A stretch of DNA of 64,000 nt, from the NCBI RefSeq assembly GCF_009763245.1, contig NZ_WKJZ01000001.1, positions 822,455 to 886,454 of the forward strand, written 5' to 3'. The notes below the pieces were generated by a model. That model did not search any database and was not told the origin of the DNA. It saw nothing but the letters and a program-made list of their open reading frames with translations. The stretch comes from Pseudomonas xionganensis (GTDB lineage Bacteria; Pseudomonadota; Gammaproteobacteria; Pseudomonadales; Pseudomonadaceae). Numbering within the stretch: position 1 is the stretch's first letter; every line of letters starts with the position of its first letter. Positions 23,625 through 33,539 of the stretch are shown piece after piece. Made by a program: the position numbers and the translations under genes.

Positions 23625-25625
23625 ATGCCCAGCCGTCGTGAGCGAGCCAATGCCATTCGTGCCCTGAGCATGGATGCCGTGCAGAAAGCCAACAGCGGCC
23701 ACCCCGGTGCGCCGATGGGTATGGCGGATATCGCCGAGGTGCTGTGGCGCGACTACCTCAAGCACAACCCGAGCAACCCCAGCTTCGCCGATCGTGACCG
23801 CTTTGTGCTGTCCAACGGCCACGGCTCGATGCTGATCTACTCGCTGCTGCACCTGACCGGCTACGACCTCGGCATCGAAGACCTGAAAAACTTCCGCCAG
23901 CTGCACAGCCGCACCCCGGGCCACCCGGAATACGGCTACACCCCGGGCGTTGAGACCACCACCGGCCCGCTCGGTCAGGGCATTGCCAATGCCGTGGGTT
24001 TTGCCATCGCCGAGAAGGTGCTGGGCGCCCAGTTCAACCGCGACGGCCACCAGATCGTCGACCACTTCACTTACGCCTTCCTCGGCGACGGCTGCATGAT
24101 GGAAGGCATCAGCCATGAAGTCTGCTCCCTGGCCGGCACCCTGGGCCTGGGCAAGTTGATCGCCTTCTACGATGACAACGGCATTTCCATCGACGGTGAA
24201 GTCGAGGGCTGGTTTACCGACGACACCCCCAAGCGCTTCGAGGCCTACGGCTGGCAGGTGATCCGCAATGTCGACGGCCACGATGCTGAAGAGATCAAGA
24301 TCGCCATCGACACCGCGCGCAAGACCAGCGACCAGCCCACCCTGATCTGCTGCAAGACCACCATCGGTTTCGGCTCGCCGAACAAGCAGGGCAAGGAAGA
24401 GTGCCATGGCGCCCCGCTGGGTAACGATGAAATCTCCCTGACCCGCGCCACCCTGGGCTGGAACCATGGCCCGTTCGAAATCCCGGCGGAGATCTACGCC
24501 GAGTGGGACGCCAAGGAAGCCGGCGCGGCTGCCGAGGCCGAGTGGAACCAGCGTTTTGCCGCCTACGCCGCTGCCTACCCGGAGCTGGCCAGCGAATTCA
24601 AGCGCCGTATGGCCGGTGAACTGCCCGCAGATTTTGCCGAGAAGGCCAGTGCCTATATCCAGGAAGTCGCCGCCAAGGGCGAGACCATCGCCAGTCGTAA
24701 GGCCAGCCAGAACGTCCTGAACGCCTTCGGCCCGCTGCTGCCGGAGTTCCTCGGTGGCTCGGCGGATCTGGCCGGCTCCAACCTGACCCTGTGGAAGGGC
24801 TGCAAGGGCGTCTCCGAGGCCGATGCCAGCGGCAACTACATGTTCTACGGCGTGCGCGAATTCGGCATGAGCGCGATCATGAACGGTATCGCCCTGCACG
24901 GCGGTTTCGTGCCCTACGGCGCCACCTTCCTGATCTTCATGGAATACGCCCGCAACGCCGTGCGCATGTCCGCATTGATGAAGCAGCGCGTGCTCTATGT
25001 CTTTACCCACGACTCCATTGGTCTGGGCGAAGACGGCCCGACCCACCAGCCGATCGAGCAGCTGGCCAGCCTGCGTGGCACGCCGAACCTGGACACCTGG
25101 CGCCCCTGTGACGCGGTGGAATCGGCGGTGGCCTGGAAGTACGCCATCGAGCGCAATGACGGCCCGAGCGCGCTGATCTTCAGCCGGCAGAACCTGCCGC
25201 ACCAGAACCGTGATGCCCAGCAGCTGGGCGATATCGCCCGTGGCGCCTATGTGCTCAAGGACTGCAATGGCGAGCCGGAACTGATCCTGATCGCCACCGG
25301 CTCGGAAGTCGGCCTGGCCATGCAGGCCGCCGCCAAGCTGGAAGAGCAGGGCCGCCAGGTGCGCGTGGTGTCGATGCCGTCCACCAGCGTGTTTGATCAG
25401 CAGGACGCCAGTTACAAGCAGGCCGTGCTGCCGGTGCAGGTCGGTGCGCGTATCGCCATCGAGGCCTCCCATGCCGACTACTGGTACAAGTACGTGGGCC
25501 TGGAAGGTCGCATCATCGGCATGACCACCTTCGGTGAGTCGGCCCCGGCCCCGGCGTTGTTCGAGGAGTTCGGCTTTACCGTCGAGAATATCCTGGAAAC
25601 TGCCGCCGAGCTTCTGGACGCCTGA
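23625..25625 (+). CDS. tktA: Transketolase
   Basis: TPP-dependent cytosolic enzyme of the non-oxidative pentose phosphate pathway, 666 residues. Landmarks are [19 protein letters not shown], the TPP motif [14 protein letters not shown] and [19 protein letters not shown]. The ATG at 23625 has AGGAGA 7 nt upstream and gives the usual [24 protein letters not shown] start; the longer open frame has no site. It heads the run tkt-epd-pgk-fda and shares its upstream region with the sahR-like gene, so the palindrome there could also affect tkt. Confidence 0.97.
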   Translation: MPSRRERANAIRALSMDAVQKANSGHPGAPMGMADIAEVLWRDYLKHNPSNPSFADRDRFVLSNGHGSMLIYSLLHLTGYDLGIEDLKNFRQLHSRTPGHPEYGYTPGVETTTGPLGQGIANAVGFAIAEKVLGAQFNRDGHQIVDHFTYAFLGDGCMMEGISHEVCSLAGTLGLGKLIAFYDDNGISIDGEVEGWFTDDTPKRFEAYGWQVIRNVDGHDAEEIKIAIDTARKTSDQPTLICCKTTIGFGSPNKQGKEECHGAPLGNDEISLTRATLGWNHGPFEIPAEIYAEWDAKEAGAAAEAEWNQRFAAYAAAYPELASEFKRRMAGELPADFAEKASAYIQEVAAKGETIASRKASQNVLNAFGPLLPEFLGGSADLAGSNLTLWKGCKGVSEADASGNYMFYGVREFGMSAIMNGIALHGGFVPYGATFLIFMEYARNAVRMSALMKQRVLYVFTHDSIGLGEDGPTHQPIEQLASLRGTPNLDTWRPCDAVESAVAWKYAIERNDGPSALIFSRQNLPHQNRDAQQLGDIARGAYVLKDCNGEPELILIATGSEVGLAMQAAAKLEEQGRQVRVVSMPSTSVFDQQDASYKQAVLPVQVGARIAIEASHADYWYKYVGLEGRIIGMTTFGESAPAPALFEEFGFTVENILETAAELLDA

Positions 25626-25638
25626 GTGAGAACGACGT

Positions 25639-25710
25639 CGTAGGGTGGATGACGCTCTTTTCATCCACCGTTACACCGCAGGTGGATCGATAAAGCGCGG
25701 TCCACCCTAG
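25639..25710. repeat. TAGGGTGGAT palindromic element, full copy
   Basis: Between tkt and epd, CGTAGGGTGGA and TCCACCCTA mark the ends. Internal ATCCACC (25663-25669) and GGTGGATC (25681-25688) allow two hairpins, the same plan as the copy at 16405-16481. Confidence 0.85.
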
Positions 25711-25728
25711 GCCCATCCGAGATATCCG

Positions 25729-26784
25729 ATGCCCAAGCGCCCCTACAGAATCGCCCTCAACGGCTATGGCCGTATCGGCCGCTGCGTGCTGCGTGCGCTG
25801 CATGAGCGTGGCACGGGTGCGAGCCTGGAAATCGTGGCGCTCAATGATCTGGCCGATCAGGCCAGCATCGAATACCTGACGCGCTTCGACTCTACCCACG
25901 GCCGTTTTCCCGGTGAGGTGCAGGTCGATGGCGACTGCCTGCATATCAATGGCGACTGCGTAAAGGTACTGCGTGAGCAAGAGCCTGAGGCGATCGATTG
26001 GGCCGCTCTGGATATCGATCTGCTGCTGGAATGCTCTGGCCAGTACACCAGCCGCGCTGCTGCCCAGCGCTTTATCGATGCCGGCGCACCACGGGTGTTG
26101 CTGTCCCAGCCCATGGCCAGCGAGGCGGATATCGACGCCACCGTGGTGTTCGGCGTCAATCAGGACTGCCTGAACGGTGCGGAGAAGCTGGTATCCAACG
26201 CCTCCTGCACCACCAACTGCGGCGTACCGCTGCTCAAGTTGCTGAATGAGACGGTGGGCATCGACTATGTGTCGATCACCACCATCCACTCGGCGATGAA
26301 CGACCAACCGGTGATCGATGCCTACCACCATGAGGACCTGCGCCGTACGCGCTCGGCCTTTCAGTCGGTGATTCCGGTGTCCACCGGCCTGGCCCGGGGT
26401 ATCGAGCGTCTGCTGCCGGAGCTGGCCGGGCGTATCCAGGCCAAGGCCATTCGTGTGCCCACGGTGAATGTCTCCTGCCTCGACATCACCCTGCAGACCG
26501 CTCGCGACACCTCGGCAGAAGAAATCAACCGGGTGCTGCGCCAGGCCGCCGAAAGCGGCCCGCTCAAGGGCCTGCTGGCCTACACCGAGCTGCCCCACGC
26601 CAGCTGCGATTTCAACCACGACCCGCACTCGGCCATCGTCGACGGCAGCCAGACCCGCGTGTCCGGCCCGCGCCTGGTCAACCTGCTGGCCTGGTTCGAC
26701 AACGAGTGGGGTTTTGCCAACCGCATGCTCGATGTCGCCGAACATTTTCTTTCCCTGACTACACCTGCTGCCGTGAAGGACTGA
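25729..26784 (+). CDS. epd: Epd, erythrose-4-phosphate dehydrogenase
   Basis: GAPDH-family enzyme of 351 residues. It oxidises erythrose 4-phosphate to 4-phosphoerythronate, the entry step of pyridoxal phosphate synthesis. The Rossmann motif NGYGRIGRCVLRAL lies at the start, the catalytic Cys160 sits in SNASCTTNC and His187 in TTIHSAM. The context tkt-epd-pgk-fda, typical of gammaproteobacteria, favours Epd over a glycolytic GAPDH. pgk begins only 3 nt after its stop, so the two are co-translated from one message. Confidence 0.93.
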   Translation: MPKRPYRIALNGYGRIGRCVLRALHERGTGASLEIVALNDLADQASIEYLTRFDSTHGRFPGEVQVDGDCLHINGDCVKVLREQEPEAIDWAALDIDLLLECSGQYTSRAAAQRFIDAGAPRVLLSQPMASEADIDATVVFGVNQDCLNGAEKLVSNASCTTNCGVPLLKLLNETVGIDYVSITTIHSAMNDQPVIDAYHHEDLRRTRSAFQSVIPVSTGLARGIERLLPELAGRIQAKAIRVPTVNVSCLDITLQTARDTSAEEINRVLRQAAESGPLKGLLAYTELPHASCDFNHDPHSAIVDGSQTRVSGPRLVNLLAWFDNEWGFANRMLDVAEHFLSLTTPAAVKD

Positions 26785-26787
26785 ACC

Positions 26788-27948
26788 ATGACCGTTCTGA
26801 AGATGACCGACCTCGACCTCGCCGGTAAGCGCGTGCTGATCCGCGAAGACCTCAACGTTCCGGTGAAGGACGGCGTGGTCAAGAGCGATGCGCGCATCCT
26901 CGCCTCCCTGCCGACCATCAAGCTGGCCCTGGAAAAGGGCGCGGCGGTGCTGGTCTGCTCGCACCTGGGCCGCCCGGAAGAGGGTGTGTTCAGCGAGGAA
27001 GACAGCCTGGCGCCGGTGGCTGCCTACCTGAGCCAGGCCCTGGGCCGCGAGGTGCCGCTGGTCAAGGACTACCTGAACGGCGTCGACGTCGCCCCGGGCC
27101 AGCTGGTGCTGCTGGAGAACGTACGCTTCAACAAGGGCGAGAAGAAGAATACCGACGAGCTGGCCCAGCAATATGCGCAGCTGTGCGATGTATTCGTGAT
27201 GGACGCCTTCGGCACCGCCCACCGCGCCCAGGGTTCGACCCATGGCGTGGCCAAGTTCGCCAAGGTGGCTTGCGCTGGCCCGCTGCTGGCCGCCGAGCTG
27301 GACGCCCTGGGCAAGGCCCTGGACAAGCCGACCCGGCCGATGCTGGCCATCGTCGCCGGCTCCAAGGTGTCGACCAAGCTGGACGTGCTCAACTCCCTGG
27401 CCGATATCTGCGACTCGCTGATCGTCGGCGGCGGCATCGCCAATACCTTCCTCGCCGCTGCCGGCCTGCCGGTGGGCAAGTCGCTGTACGAGGCCGATCT
27501 GGTCGACACCGCCAAGGCCATCGCCGCCAAGGTCAGCGTGCCGCTGCCGGTGGACGTGGTGGTGGCCAAGGCCTTTGCCGAAGATGCCGAAGCCACCGTC
27601 AAGGCGGTCAAGGACGTGGCCGAGGACGACATGATCCTGGATATCGGCCCGCAGACTGCGGCCATGTTCGCCGAGATGCTCAAGGCCTCGCAGACCATCC
27701 TGTGGAACGGCCCGGTCGGCGTGTTCGAGTTCGACCAGTTCGGCAACGGCACCAAGGCCCTGGCCCTGGCTATCGCCGAGAGCCCGGCGTTTTCCATCGC
27801 CGGTGGCGGCGACACCCTGGCGGCCATCGACAAATATGGCGTGGCGGCGAATATCTCCTACATTTCCACCGGTGGTGGTGCCTTCCTCGAATTCGTCGAG
27901 GGCAAGGTACTGCCGGCCGTGGCTGTACTCGAAGAGCGCGCTGGCTAA
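26788..27948 (+). CDS. pgk: Pgk, phosphoglycerate kinase
   Basis: Glycolysis/gluconeogenesis kinase of 386 residues. Landmarks are the N-terminal [16 protein letters not shown], the substrate-binding [10 protein letters not shown] and the C-terminal nucleotide segment [16 protein letters not shown] with [18 protein letters not shown] lies 7 nt before the ATG, within the end of epd. It is the third gene of the tkt-epd-pgk-fda set. Confidence 0.97.
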   Translation: MTVLKMTDLDLAGKRVLIREDLNVPVKDGVVKSDARILASLPTIKLALEKGAAVLVCSHLGRPEEGVFSEEDSLAPVAAYLSQALGREVPLVKDYLNGVDVAPGQLVLLENVRFNKGEKKNTDELAQQYAQLCDVFVMDAFGTAHRAQGSTHGVAKFAKVACAGPLLAAELDALGKALDKPTRPMLAIVAGSKVSTKLDVLNSLADICDSLIVGGGIANTFLAAAGLPVGKSLYEADLVDTAKAIAAKVSVPLPVDVVVAKAFAEDAEATVKAVKDVAEDDMILDIGPQTAAMFAEMLKASQTILWNGPVGVFEFDQFGNGTKALALAIAESPAFSIAGGGDTLAAIDKYGVAANISYISTGGGAFLEFVEGKVLPAVAVLEERAG

Positions 27949-27951
27949 ACC

Positions 27952-27984
27952 GGTAGGGTGGATAACGGCGCAGCCTTGTCCACC
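27952..27984. repeat. TAGGGTGGAT palindromic repeat, half copy
   Basis: TAGGGTGGATAA followed by TTGTCCACC gives one imperfect hairpin of the repeat family directly after pgk. The second hairpin and closing TCCACCCTA are missing. Confidence 0.7.
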
Positions 27985-28005
27985 GTCACTCAAAGGAACT
28001 CGCTC

Positions 28006-28329
28006 ATGCTGAAACACGGATGCATCACCCTGGCCCAGGCCGCCCTGCTCGGCGGTTGCGCCAGCAGCCAGGCGCCCACGGATGAATGGACCCGCTGGGT
28101 CTGTGACAGCCAGGTCGAGGTGCTCTGGCGCCTGGCCGATGGTAAGGGTGAGCAGGTGGATGTGCGCCTGGGCGGCGGCGATATCGTCTATCGCCTGAGT
28201 CAGGAGCCGGCCGGCTCCGGCGCGCTGTACAGCGACGGCATGCTGTCCTTTCACACCAAGGGCGAGCAGGGGCTGGTCTACTGGACCGCCAGCGATGATC
28301 TGATCGGGCGCGGCTGCAAGGCGCCCTGA
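28006..28329 (+). CDS. MliC-like lysozyme inhibitor lipoprotein
   Basis: Small predicted lipoprotein of 107 residues, with a lipobox LLGGC at Cys18. The mature part resembles the MliC/PliC family of c-type lysozyme inhibitors: WVCDSQVEVLWR, then YRLSQEPAGSGALYSDGMLSF and HTKGEQGLVYW, with a second Cys near the C-terminus (GRGCKAP) that could pair with Cys33. The family protects peptidoglycan from host or predator lysozyme. AAGGA is 8 nt before the ATG at 28006. It sits between pgk and fda and may be only a passenger in that transcript. Confidence 0.72.
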   Translation: MLKHGCITLAQAALLGGCASSQAPTDEWTRWVCDSQVEVLWRLADGKGEQVDVRLGGGDIVYRLSQEPAGSGALYSDGMLSFHTKGEQGLVYWTASDDLIGRGCKAP

Positions 28330-28344
28330 TACCTGATGGATAAC

Positions 28345-28392
28345 GGTGGCCTGGCCACCATGACTTGAATAGCGCCTGCCGCTGCGGCAGGC
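28345..28392. other. Two perfect hairpins upstream of fda
   Basis: GGTGGCC-T-GGCCACC (28345-28359) and GCCTGCCG-CTG-CGGCAGGC (28374-28392) stand one after the other in the 101-nt gap before fda. No T tract follows, so they may be attenuator-like or stabilising structures rather than a terminator. Confidence 0.5.
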
Positions 28393-28430
28393 TTGCACGA
28401 TTAACGAGCCCCACCGGGAGAAAGAACACC

Positions 28431-29495
28431 ATGGCACTTATCAGCATGCGCCAGATGCTCGACCACGCCGCCGAATTCGGCTACGGCGTGCCGGCTTTCA
28501 ACGTCAACAACCTTGAGCAGATGCGCGCCATCATGGAAGCGGCCGACAAGACCGATTCCCCGGTGATCGTCCAGGCTTCCGCCGGCGCCCGCAAATACGC
28601 CGGCGCGCCCTTCCTGCGTCACTTGATCCTGGCGGCCATCGAAGAGTTCCCGCATATCCCGGTGTGCATGCACCAGGACCATGGCACCAGCCCCGATGTG
28701 TGTCAGCGCTCGATCCAGCTGGGCTTCAGCTCGGTGATGATGGACGGCTCCCTGCGTGAAGACGGCAAGACCCCGGCCGACTATGACTACAACGTGCGCG
28801 TGACCCAACAGACCGTGGCCATGGCCCATGCCTGCGGTGTGTCGGTGGAAGGTGAGCTGGGTTGCCTGGGCAGCCTGGAAACCGGCCAGGCCGGCGAAGA
28901 AGATGGCGTCGGCGCCGAGGGCATCCTCGACCACAGCCAGATGCTGACCGACCCGGAAGAGGCCGCCGACTTCGTCAAGCGCACCCAGGTCGATGCCCTG
29001 GCGATTGCCATCGGCACCAGCCACGGCGCCTACAAGTTCACCAAGCCGCCTACCGGTGACATCCTCGCCATCGACCGCATCAAGGAAATCCACAAGCGCA
29101 TCCCCAACACCCACCTGGTGATGCACGGCTCCAGCTCGGTGCCCCAGGAGTGGCTGGCGATCATCAACCAGTACGGTGGCGACATCAAGGAAACCTACGG
29201 CGTACCGGTCGAGGAAATCGTCGAAGGCATCAAGCACGGCGTGCGCAAGGTGAATATCGACACCGACCTGCGCCTGGCCTCCACCGGCGCCATGCGTCGC
29301 ATGATGGCCGAGCACCCGAGCGAGTTCGACCCGCGCAAGTTCTTCGCCAAGACAGTCGAAGCCATGCGCGATATCTGCATCGCCCGCTACGAAGCCTTCG
29401 GCACCGCCGGCAATGCCTCCAAGATCAAGCCGATCTCCCTGGAAGGCATGTATCTGCGTTATGCCAAGGGTGAGCTGGCCGCCAAGGTCAATTAA
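28431..29495 (+). CDS. fda: Class II fructose-1,6-bisphosphate aldolase
   Basis: Zinc-dependent aldolase of 354 residues that interconverts fructose 1,6-bisphosphate with two trioses; in Pseudomonas mainly gluconeogenic. It starts [20 protein letters not shown], shows the metal-site [22 protein letters not shown], and the substrate-binding GTSHGAYKF and [14 protein letters not shown] 28431 matches family starts, with GGGAG about 10 nt upstream. It closes the tkt-epd-pgk-fda block and is followed by a terminator. Confidence 0.96.
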   Translation: MALISMRQMLDHAAEFGYGVPAFNVNNLEQMRAIMEAADKTDSPVIVQASAGARKYAGAPFLRHLILAAIEEFPHIPVCMHQDHGTSPDVCQRSIQLGFSSVMMDGSLREDGKTPADYDYNVRVTQQTVAMAHACGVSVEGELGCLGSLETGQAGEEDGVGAEGILDHSQMLTDPEEAADFVKRTQVDALAIAIGTSHGAYKFTKPPTGDILAIDRIKEIHKRIPNTHLVMHGSSSVPQEWLAIINQYGGDIKETYGVPVEEIVEGIKHGVRKVNIDTDLRLASTGAMRRMMAEHPSEFDPRKFFAKTVEAMRDICIARYEAFGTAGNASKIKPISLEGMYLRYAKGELAAKVN

Positions 29496-29513
29496 CAGGC
29501 TGTTGCTGTAGTA

Positions 29514-29539
29514 AGAGCCCCGCCTATGCGGGGCTTTTT
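29514..29539 (+). terminator. Rho-independent terminator after fda
   Basis: AGCCCCGC and GCGGGGCT form an 8-bp stem around CTAT, followed by a T run. Confidence 0.9.
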
Positions 29540-29558
29540 CTTGTCTGGGAGCTAGACG

Positions 29559-30005
29559 ATGAGGCGATTGAGCGGATTGTTAGTAGCGCTGGTCTTGCTG
29601 GCCGGCTGTGTGAGTCGTGCGCCGGTGAGCGAGCCAGTTGCCACGGTGCCGCCGGTCGCCGACCCGCAGCACTGTGGCGAGCGTGCTGAGTGCACCACCA
29701 AGGTCTCGCGCACCCTGCTGTTTGTCTTCGACTATGCCGCTCAGGGCGCGCCTCTGGTGCAGCGCGACGGCCGGCTGCTGTTTACCCCGGCTGATGCCCC
29801 TGCCTCGGACTGGCCGGCCGTATATATCCGCCTGGCTGAGGCCGAACAGAGCCGCTTCGCTTTCAATGGCCAATGCCGCGCCAGCGCCTGCCGCCTGAGT
29901 GTCGAGCAGCTGCTGGCGATCTATCGCAGTTACCTGGTCGATCAGCCCTGCGCCTTTAGCGCGGCGCCCTGTCGCTTGGCTCTGAGACCGGCAGCGTCGC
30001 AATAA
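29559..30005 (+). CDS. Hypothetical lipoprotein
   Basis: Not recognised. A 148-residue product with a clear lipoprotein signal (MRRLSGLLVALVLLAGC, Cys17). The mature part has four further Cys, in HCGERAEC, QCRASAC and PCAFSAAPC segments, which suggests disulphide bonds in the periplasm. GGAG lies 7 nt before the ATG. Its last 50 bases overlap the 3' end of the convergent hydrolase gene. No function can be assigned. Confidence 0.7.
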   Translation: MRRLSGLLVALVLLAGCVSRAPVSEPVATVPPVADPQHCGERAECTTKVSRTLLFVFDYAAQGAPLVQRDGRLLFTPADAPASDWPAVYIRLAEAEQSRFAFNGQCRASACRLSVEQLLAIYRSYLVDQPCAFSAAPCRLALRPAASQ

Positions 30006-30939
30006 AGTCGAAGATGGCGGCCTGTACCCGCGGCGTGTCGCGCGGCGAGAGGATATCCCCGGCCAGCACATGGTGGGAGGGATCCTGGGTGTCGGTCAGG
30101 GCCAGCAGCTTTTTCTGCGGCGAGCCAAAGCGGGCAAAGGCGGCCTCGATGGCGGGCGCGCTGACCACCTGATCCTCGCGCGAGTAGACCACCAGCAGCG
30201 GCGCCTGCACCTGCTCCAGGGGCTGTGCACGCACATATTTGACCAGGGCCATCATCGGCAGCAACGCCTGCACCGGATAGCGGTGGCTCCAGTAGCGCGC
30301 CTGGGCCTCGTTGTGCGGTTGCCACTGGTGTTCGCGGCCGAGCAGCAAGGGTGTCCAGTAGCTGGCCCAGGGCCAGGTCAGCACCGTGGCGGCGGGATCT
30401 TTGGGGGCGAAATTGGGCGAGATCAGCACATAGGCCAGTACCGGCGCATCGGCATGCTGCACGGCCAGCCAGCTGGCCAGGGTGGCGCCGGTGGAGGTGC
30501 CGATCACCAGTACCCGGCGTCCCAGGCGCTGGCCAATGGCCAGTGCCTCGCGAGCATCCGCCAGCCAGTCGCCGGCACTGGCCTCGGCCATGGCAGCGCC
30601 GCTACGCCCGTGGCCACGCAGGCGGGTGTGAAACACATTGGCCTGCAGGTGCGCGCCGAGCAGATCGCTCAGCGGCGCGGTTTCCTGGCGGGTGGCGGAA
30701 AAGCCGTGCAGGTAGATGATCGCCAGGTCGGTCTGACGCCGGTCGGCATGGGCCCAGCGGATCTGCTTTTCGGCGCCGGGGGTGATATCGCTGAAGCGGG
30801 CTTCGCGGCTGCGCAGGTGGCTGTCCAGGTCGGTGGGCAGTTCGGTGGAGGCGGAGGGGGCTTCGACCAGGGGGCGTGGGCCGATGGCGAGCAGCATGGC
30901 CAGTAGCGCCGGCACGGCGAGAAAGAGGATTTTATTCAT
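29956..30939 (-). CDS. Alpha/beta hydrolase, membrane-anchored or exported
   Basis: Predicted hydrolase of 327 residues with an N-terminal hydrophobic segment (residues 3-20) that could be an anchor or signal. The fold shows the oxyanion text LHGFSATRQE, the RLRGHGRSG turn, nucleophile Ser149 in IGTSTGA, the acid in VYSREDQVV and the likely catalytic His in DPSHHVL. The substrate is unknown. The ATG at 30939 has no strong ribosome site. A longer open frame upstream is not convincing. Its end overlaps the convergent lipoprotein gene. Confidence 0.8.
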   Translation of the reverse strand: MNKILFLAVPALLAMLLAIGPRPLVEAPSASTELPTDLDSHLRSREARFSDITPGAEKQIRWAHADRRQTDLAIIYLHGFSATRQETAPLSDLLGAHLQANVFHTRLRGHGRSGAAMAEASAGDWLADAREALAIGQRLGRRVLVIGTSTGATLASWLAVQHADAPVLAYVLISPNFAPKDPAATVLTWPWASYWTPLLLGREHQWQPHNEAQARYWSHRYPVQALLPMMALVKYVRAQPLEQVQAPLLVVYSREDQVVSAPAIEAAFARFGSPQKKLLALTDTQDPSHHVLAGDILSPRDTPRVQAAIFDFIATLPVSEPSDRAPR

Positions 30940-31096
30940 GGTTGTTCTTGTTGTTATGGGCGGGGCAGATGGCATTTTGCAATAGCGGGAAGCCGCACAC
31001 CATCGGCACGCCGTAAAACCCTGCAAAACACCCGAACCAGCATGAAGGCATGGGTGGGTCATACTTTGGCCACTTTTCCGCTTCCGGTCAGTATCC

Positions 31097-31546
31097 ATGC
31101 CCAGCAAAGCCCAGCCTGTTCTCGCCTTTGTGTTTGCCGTGCTGCTGGCGGCGGCCCTGGGCAGCATTGTCCAGACCCAATACAACCTGGCCATGCTGCA
31201 GGCCCTGGGGGCGCCCCTGTCGGCTGAGGTACGGCTGCGCGCCACGGGTCTGGATCTGCTGGGTTTTGCCCCGCTGTTCGCGGTACTGGTGGCGGCCGGC
31301 TTTCTCTGCGCCCTGCCCAGCGCAGCCTGGCTCAGCCGCCGCCTGCTGCCGCTGCGCTGGCCGCTGTTTGCCCTGGCGGGTGCCCTGGCCATCTGGCTGG
31401 CCATGAGCCTGGCCAACGCTCTGCTGCCCATGCCCACCCTGATCGGCGCCAACCGCAGCCTGATCGGCACCCTCGGATTGATGGCCTGTGGCAGCCTCGG
31501 CGCCTTGCTGTTCGCCCGACTGAGTCGTCCCCTTTGCCGGCCCTGA
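31097..31546 (+). CDS. Hypothetical four-helix inner-membrane protein
   Basis: A 149-residue protein with about four hydrophobic segments (near 8-24, 50-72, 84-106 and 120-140). No recognised family. The start at 31097 (MPSKAQPVLAF) has no clear ribosome site. The next gene begins 37 nt later on the same strand, so the two may be co-transcribed. Confidence 0.6.
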   Translation: MPSKAQPVLAFVFAVLLAAALGSIVQTQYNLAMLQALGAPLSAEVRLRATGLDLLGFAPLFAVLVAAGFLCALPSAAWLSRRLLPLRWPLFALAGALAIWLAMSLANALLPMPTLIGANRSLIGTLGLMACGSLGALLFARLSRPLCRP

Positions 31547-31583
31547 ATGGGCGGCTTTCTTTTTCCTGCCCAAGGCCCGCGCC

Positions 31584-32684
31584 ATGTCCAAGCCGTTCCT
31601 TATCCCCTTGTTGCTGAGCCTGCTTGGCAGCCCTGTGGCCCAGGCCATGGATTACCGTATCGAAACCCTGAGCGAGGGGCTGGAATTTCCCTGGTCCCTG
31701 GCCTTTCTGCCCGATGGGCGCATGCTGGTGACCGAGCGGGTTGGCCGTCTGCGCCTGATCGAGGCCGATGGCCGCCTCGATCCAGAGCCTGTCAGCGGCG
31801 TGCCCGAAGCCTTTGTCGCGGCCCAGGCCGGGCTGATGGAGGTGGCCCTGGATCCCGAGTTCGCCCGTAACCAGTGGGTCTACCTGAGTTATGCCCATGG
31901 CAGCGAGCAGGCCAACAATACCCGTCTGGCCCGGGGCCGCCTGGTCGAGGGCGAGTTGCAGGATGTCAAGGTGCTGTTTACCGCCCAGCCCCTGAAAACC
32001 GGGGCCGCCCACTATGGTGGTCGTATCGCCTTTCTGCCGGACCAGACCCTGGTGCTGACCCTGGGCGACGGTTTCGACTGGCGCGAGGATGCACAAAACC
32101 CGGGCAATCATCTGGGCAAGATCGTGCGCCTGAACCGCGATGGCAGCGTGCCGGCGGACAACCCCCTGCGTGATCAGGCCGGCGCTGCGCCGGAGATCTA
32201 CAGCCTGGGCCATCGTAATGTGCAGGGGATTTTCTATGACGCCGAAGCCGGACGCCTGTACAGCCACGAGCATGGCCCCCGCGGCGGTGACGAGCTCAAC
32301 CTGATCGAGGCCGGGCGCAATTATGGCTGGCCCCTGGTGACCCAGGGCGTGGATTACACCGGCGCGCTGATCAGCCCCTACACCACGCTGCCTGGCTTGC
32401 AGCCGCCGTTGCTGCACTGGACGCCCTCGGTGGCGCCGTCGAGCCTGACCCAGTACCGCGGTGCGCTGTTCCCGCAGTGGCAGGGCGACCTGTTCGCCGC
32501 CACCCTGGCCGAACGCAGCGTGCGCCGTATCCGCCTGCTGGACGGCAAGCTGGCCGGCGAGGACGTGTTGTTCGAGGAACTGGGCGAGCGTATCCGTGAT
32601 GTACGCAGTGGCCCGGATGGCGCCCTGTATCTGCTGACCGACAACGCCAAGGGGCGGGTGCTCAAGGTCGTGCCGGCCGATTAA
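31584..32684 (+). CDS. PQQ-dependent sugar (aldose) dehydrogenase, YliI type
   Basis: Predicted periplasmic soluble aldose dehydrogenase of the glucose/sorbosone dehydrogenase family, 366 residues. The signal peptide MSKPFLIPLLLSLLGSPVAQA is clear. The beta-propeller text includes LEFPWSLAFLPDGRMLVTERVGRL-like, GLMEVALDPEF, HYGGRIAFLPD, LGHRNVQG and HEHGPRGGDELN, where PQQ and calcium ligands are expected. PQQ would come from elsewhere in the genome. It probably feeds electrons to the respiratory chain. Confidence 0.87.
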   Translation: MSKPFLIPLLLSLLGSPVAQAMDYRIETLSEGLEFPWSLAFLPDGRMLVTERVGRLRLIEADGRLDPEPVSGVPEAFVAAQAGLMEVALDPEFARNQWVYLSYAHGSEQANNTRLARGRLVEGELQDVKVLFTAQPLKTGAAHYGGRIAFLPDQTLVLTLGDGFDWREDAQNPGNHLGKIVRLNRDGSVPADNPLRDQAGAAPEIYSLGHRNVQGIFYDAEAGRLYSHEHGPRGGDELNLIEAGRNYGWPLVTQGVDYTGALISPYTTLPGLQPPLLHWTPSVAPSSLTQYRGALFPQWQGDLFAATLAERSVRRIRLLDGKLAGEDVLFEELGERIRDVRSGPDGALYLLTDNAKGRVLKVVPAD

Positions 32685-32721
32685 GGCATACTGTCGGCCT
32701 CTATCCGCCCAACTACCCAGC

Positions 32722-33219
32722 ATGACAACGCTTAAATACCTGCAAGCCTACCCTGCGTCCCTGCAGGACAAGATCCGCCAGCTGATCGCCCAGGGCCGTC
32801 TGGGCGACTACCTGGCGCAGTCCTACAGTGGGCGCCATGAAATCCAGAGCGACAAGGCGCTGTATGCCTATGTGCTGGAGCTCAAACAGACCTACCTGCG
32901 CAATGCCCCGGCCATCGACAAGGTGCTCTACGACAATCGCCTGGACCTGACCCATCGCGCCCTCGGTCTGCACACGGCGGTGTCGCGGGTGCAGGGCGGC
33001 AAGCTCAAGGCCAAGAAGGAGATCCGCGTGGCCGCGCTGTTCAAGGAGGCGGCGCCGCAGTTTCTGCAGATGATCGTGGTGCACGAGCTGGCCCACCTGA
33101 AGGAGGCCGAGCACAACAAGGCCTTCTACAAGCTTTGCGAGCATATGCTGCCCGGCTATCACCAGCTGGAGTTCGATCTGCGCGTCTATCTCACCTGGCG
33201 CGAGTTGCCTGTCACCTGA
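32722..33219 (+). CDS. YgjP-like zinc metalloprotein (M48/WLM type)
   Basis: A 165-residue protein with the HELAH zinc motif (His121, Glu122, His125) and a third likely ligand His131 in EAEHNKAFYKLCEHMLP, the arrangement of the YgjP family. No signal peptide, so probably cytosolic. Substrate unknown in most bacteria. The ATG at 32722 follows the upstream gene by 37 nt without a visible ribosome site. Confidence 0.83.
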   Translation: MTTLKYLQAYPASLQDKIRQLIAQGRLGDYLAQSYSGRHEIQSDKALYAYVLELKQTYLRNAPAIDKVLYDNRLDLTHRALGLHTAVSRVQGGKLKAKKEIRVAALFKEAAPQFLQMIVVHELAHLKEAEHNKAFYKLCEHMLPGYHQLEFDLRVYLTWRELPVT

Positions 33220-33243
33220 GGCCGAATCGCCGGCGCTGCATAC

Positions 33244-33477
33244 TTAACCGCGCAGCTGCAGATTGAGCTGATCGACGATCTCCGCCCAGTCGGCGTCTTC
33301 GAGGATCTCCTCGCGCAGAAAGGCGGCCTGGGCCGGGCTCCAGAACGGCGCGTCGGCCAGTTCAAAACGCTCCGGCAGCGGCGAGTGGCGGCGGATAAAG
33401 GCCTCGATGGCGGCGGGTTCATGATCCAGGCCGAGCTGTTTGAACAGGTTGGCCAGGCTGTGGATGGGGGCTTCCAT
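33244..33477 (-). CDS. DUF2789 family small protein
   Basis: A 77-residue acidic protein that fits the DUF2789 family found in Pseudomonas and relatives: IHSLANLFKQLGL at the start and AFLREEILEDADWAEIVDQLN at the end. Function unknown. The ATG at 33477 has GGAG 8 nt upstream; the longer frame to 33510 is less likely. Confidence 0.8.
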   Translation of the reverse strand: MEAPIHSLANLFKQLGLDHEPAAIEAFIRRHSPLPERFELADAPFWSPAQAAFLREEILEDADWAEIVDQLNLQLRG

Positions 33478-33539
33478 GACGGGGGCTCCAGTTGCGGGCG
33501 GTACAGACAAACTAGTCGGCTTTTGCCCACAGTGCCCGA

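Noticed and set aside
25576..28437. A 953-codon minus-strand frame opposite epd and pgk
   Set aside because: The same antisense artefact: it runs across two well-identified genes and shows no domain.
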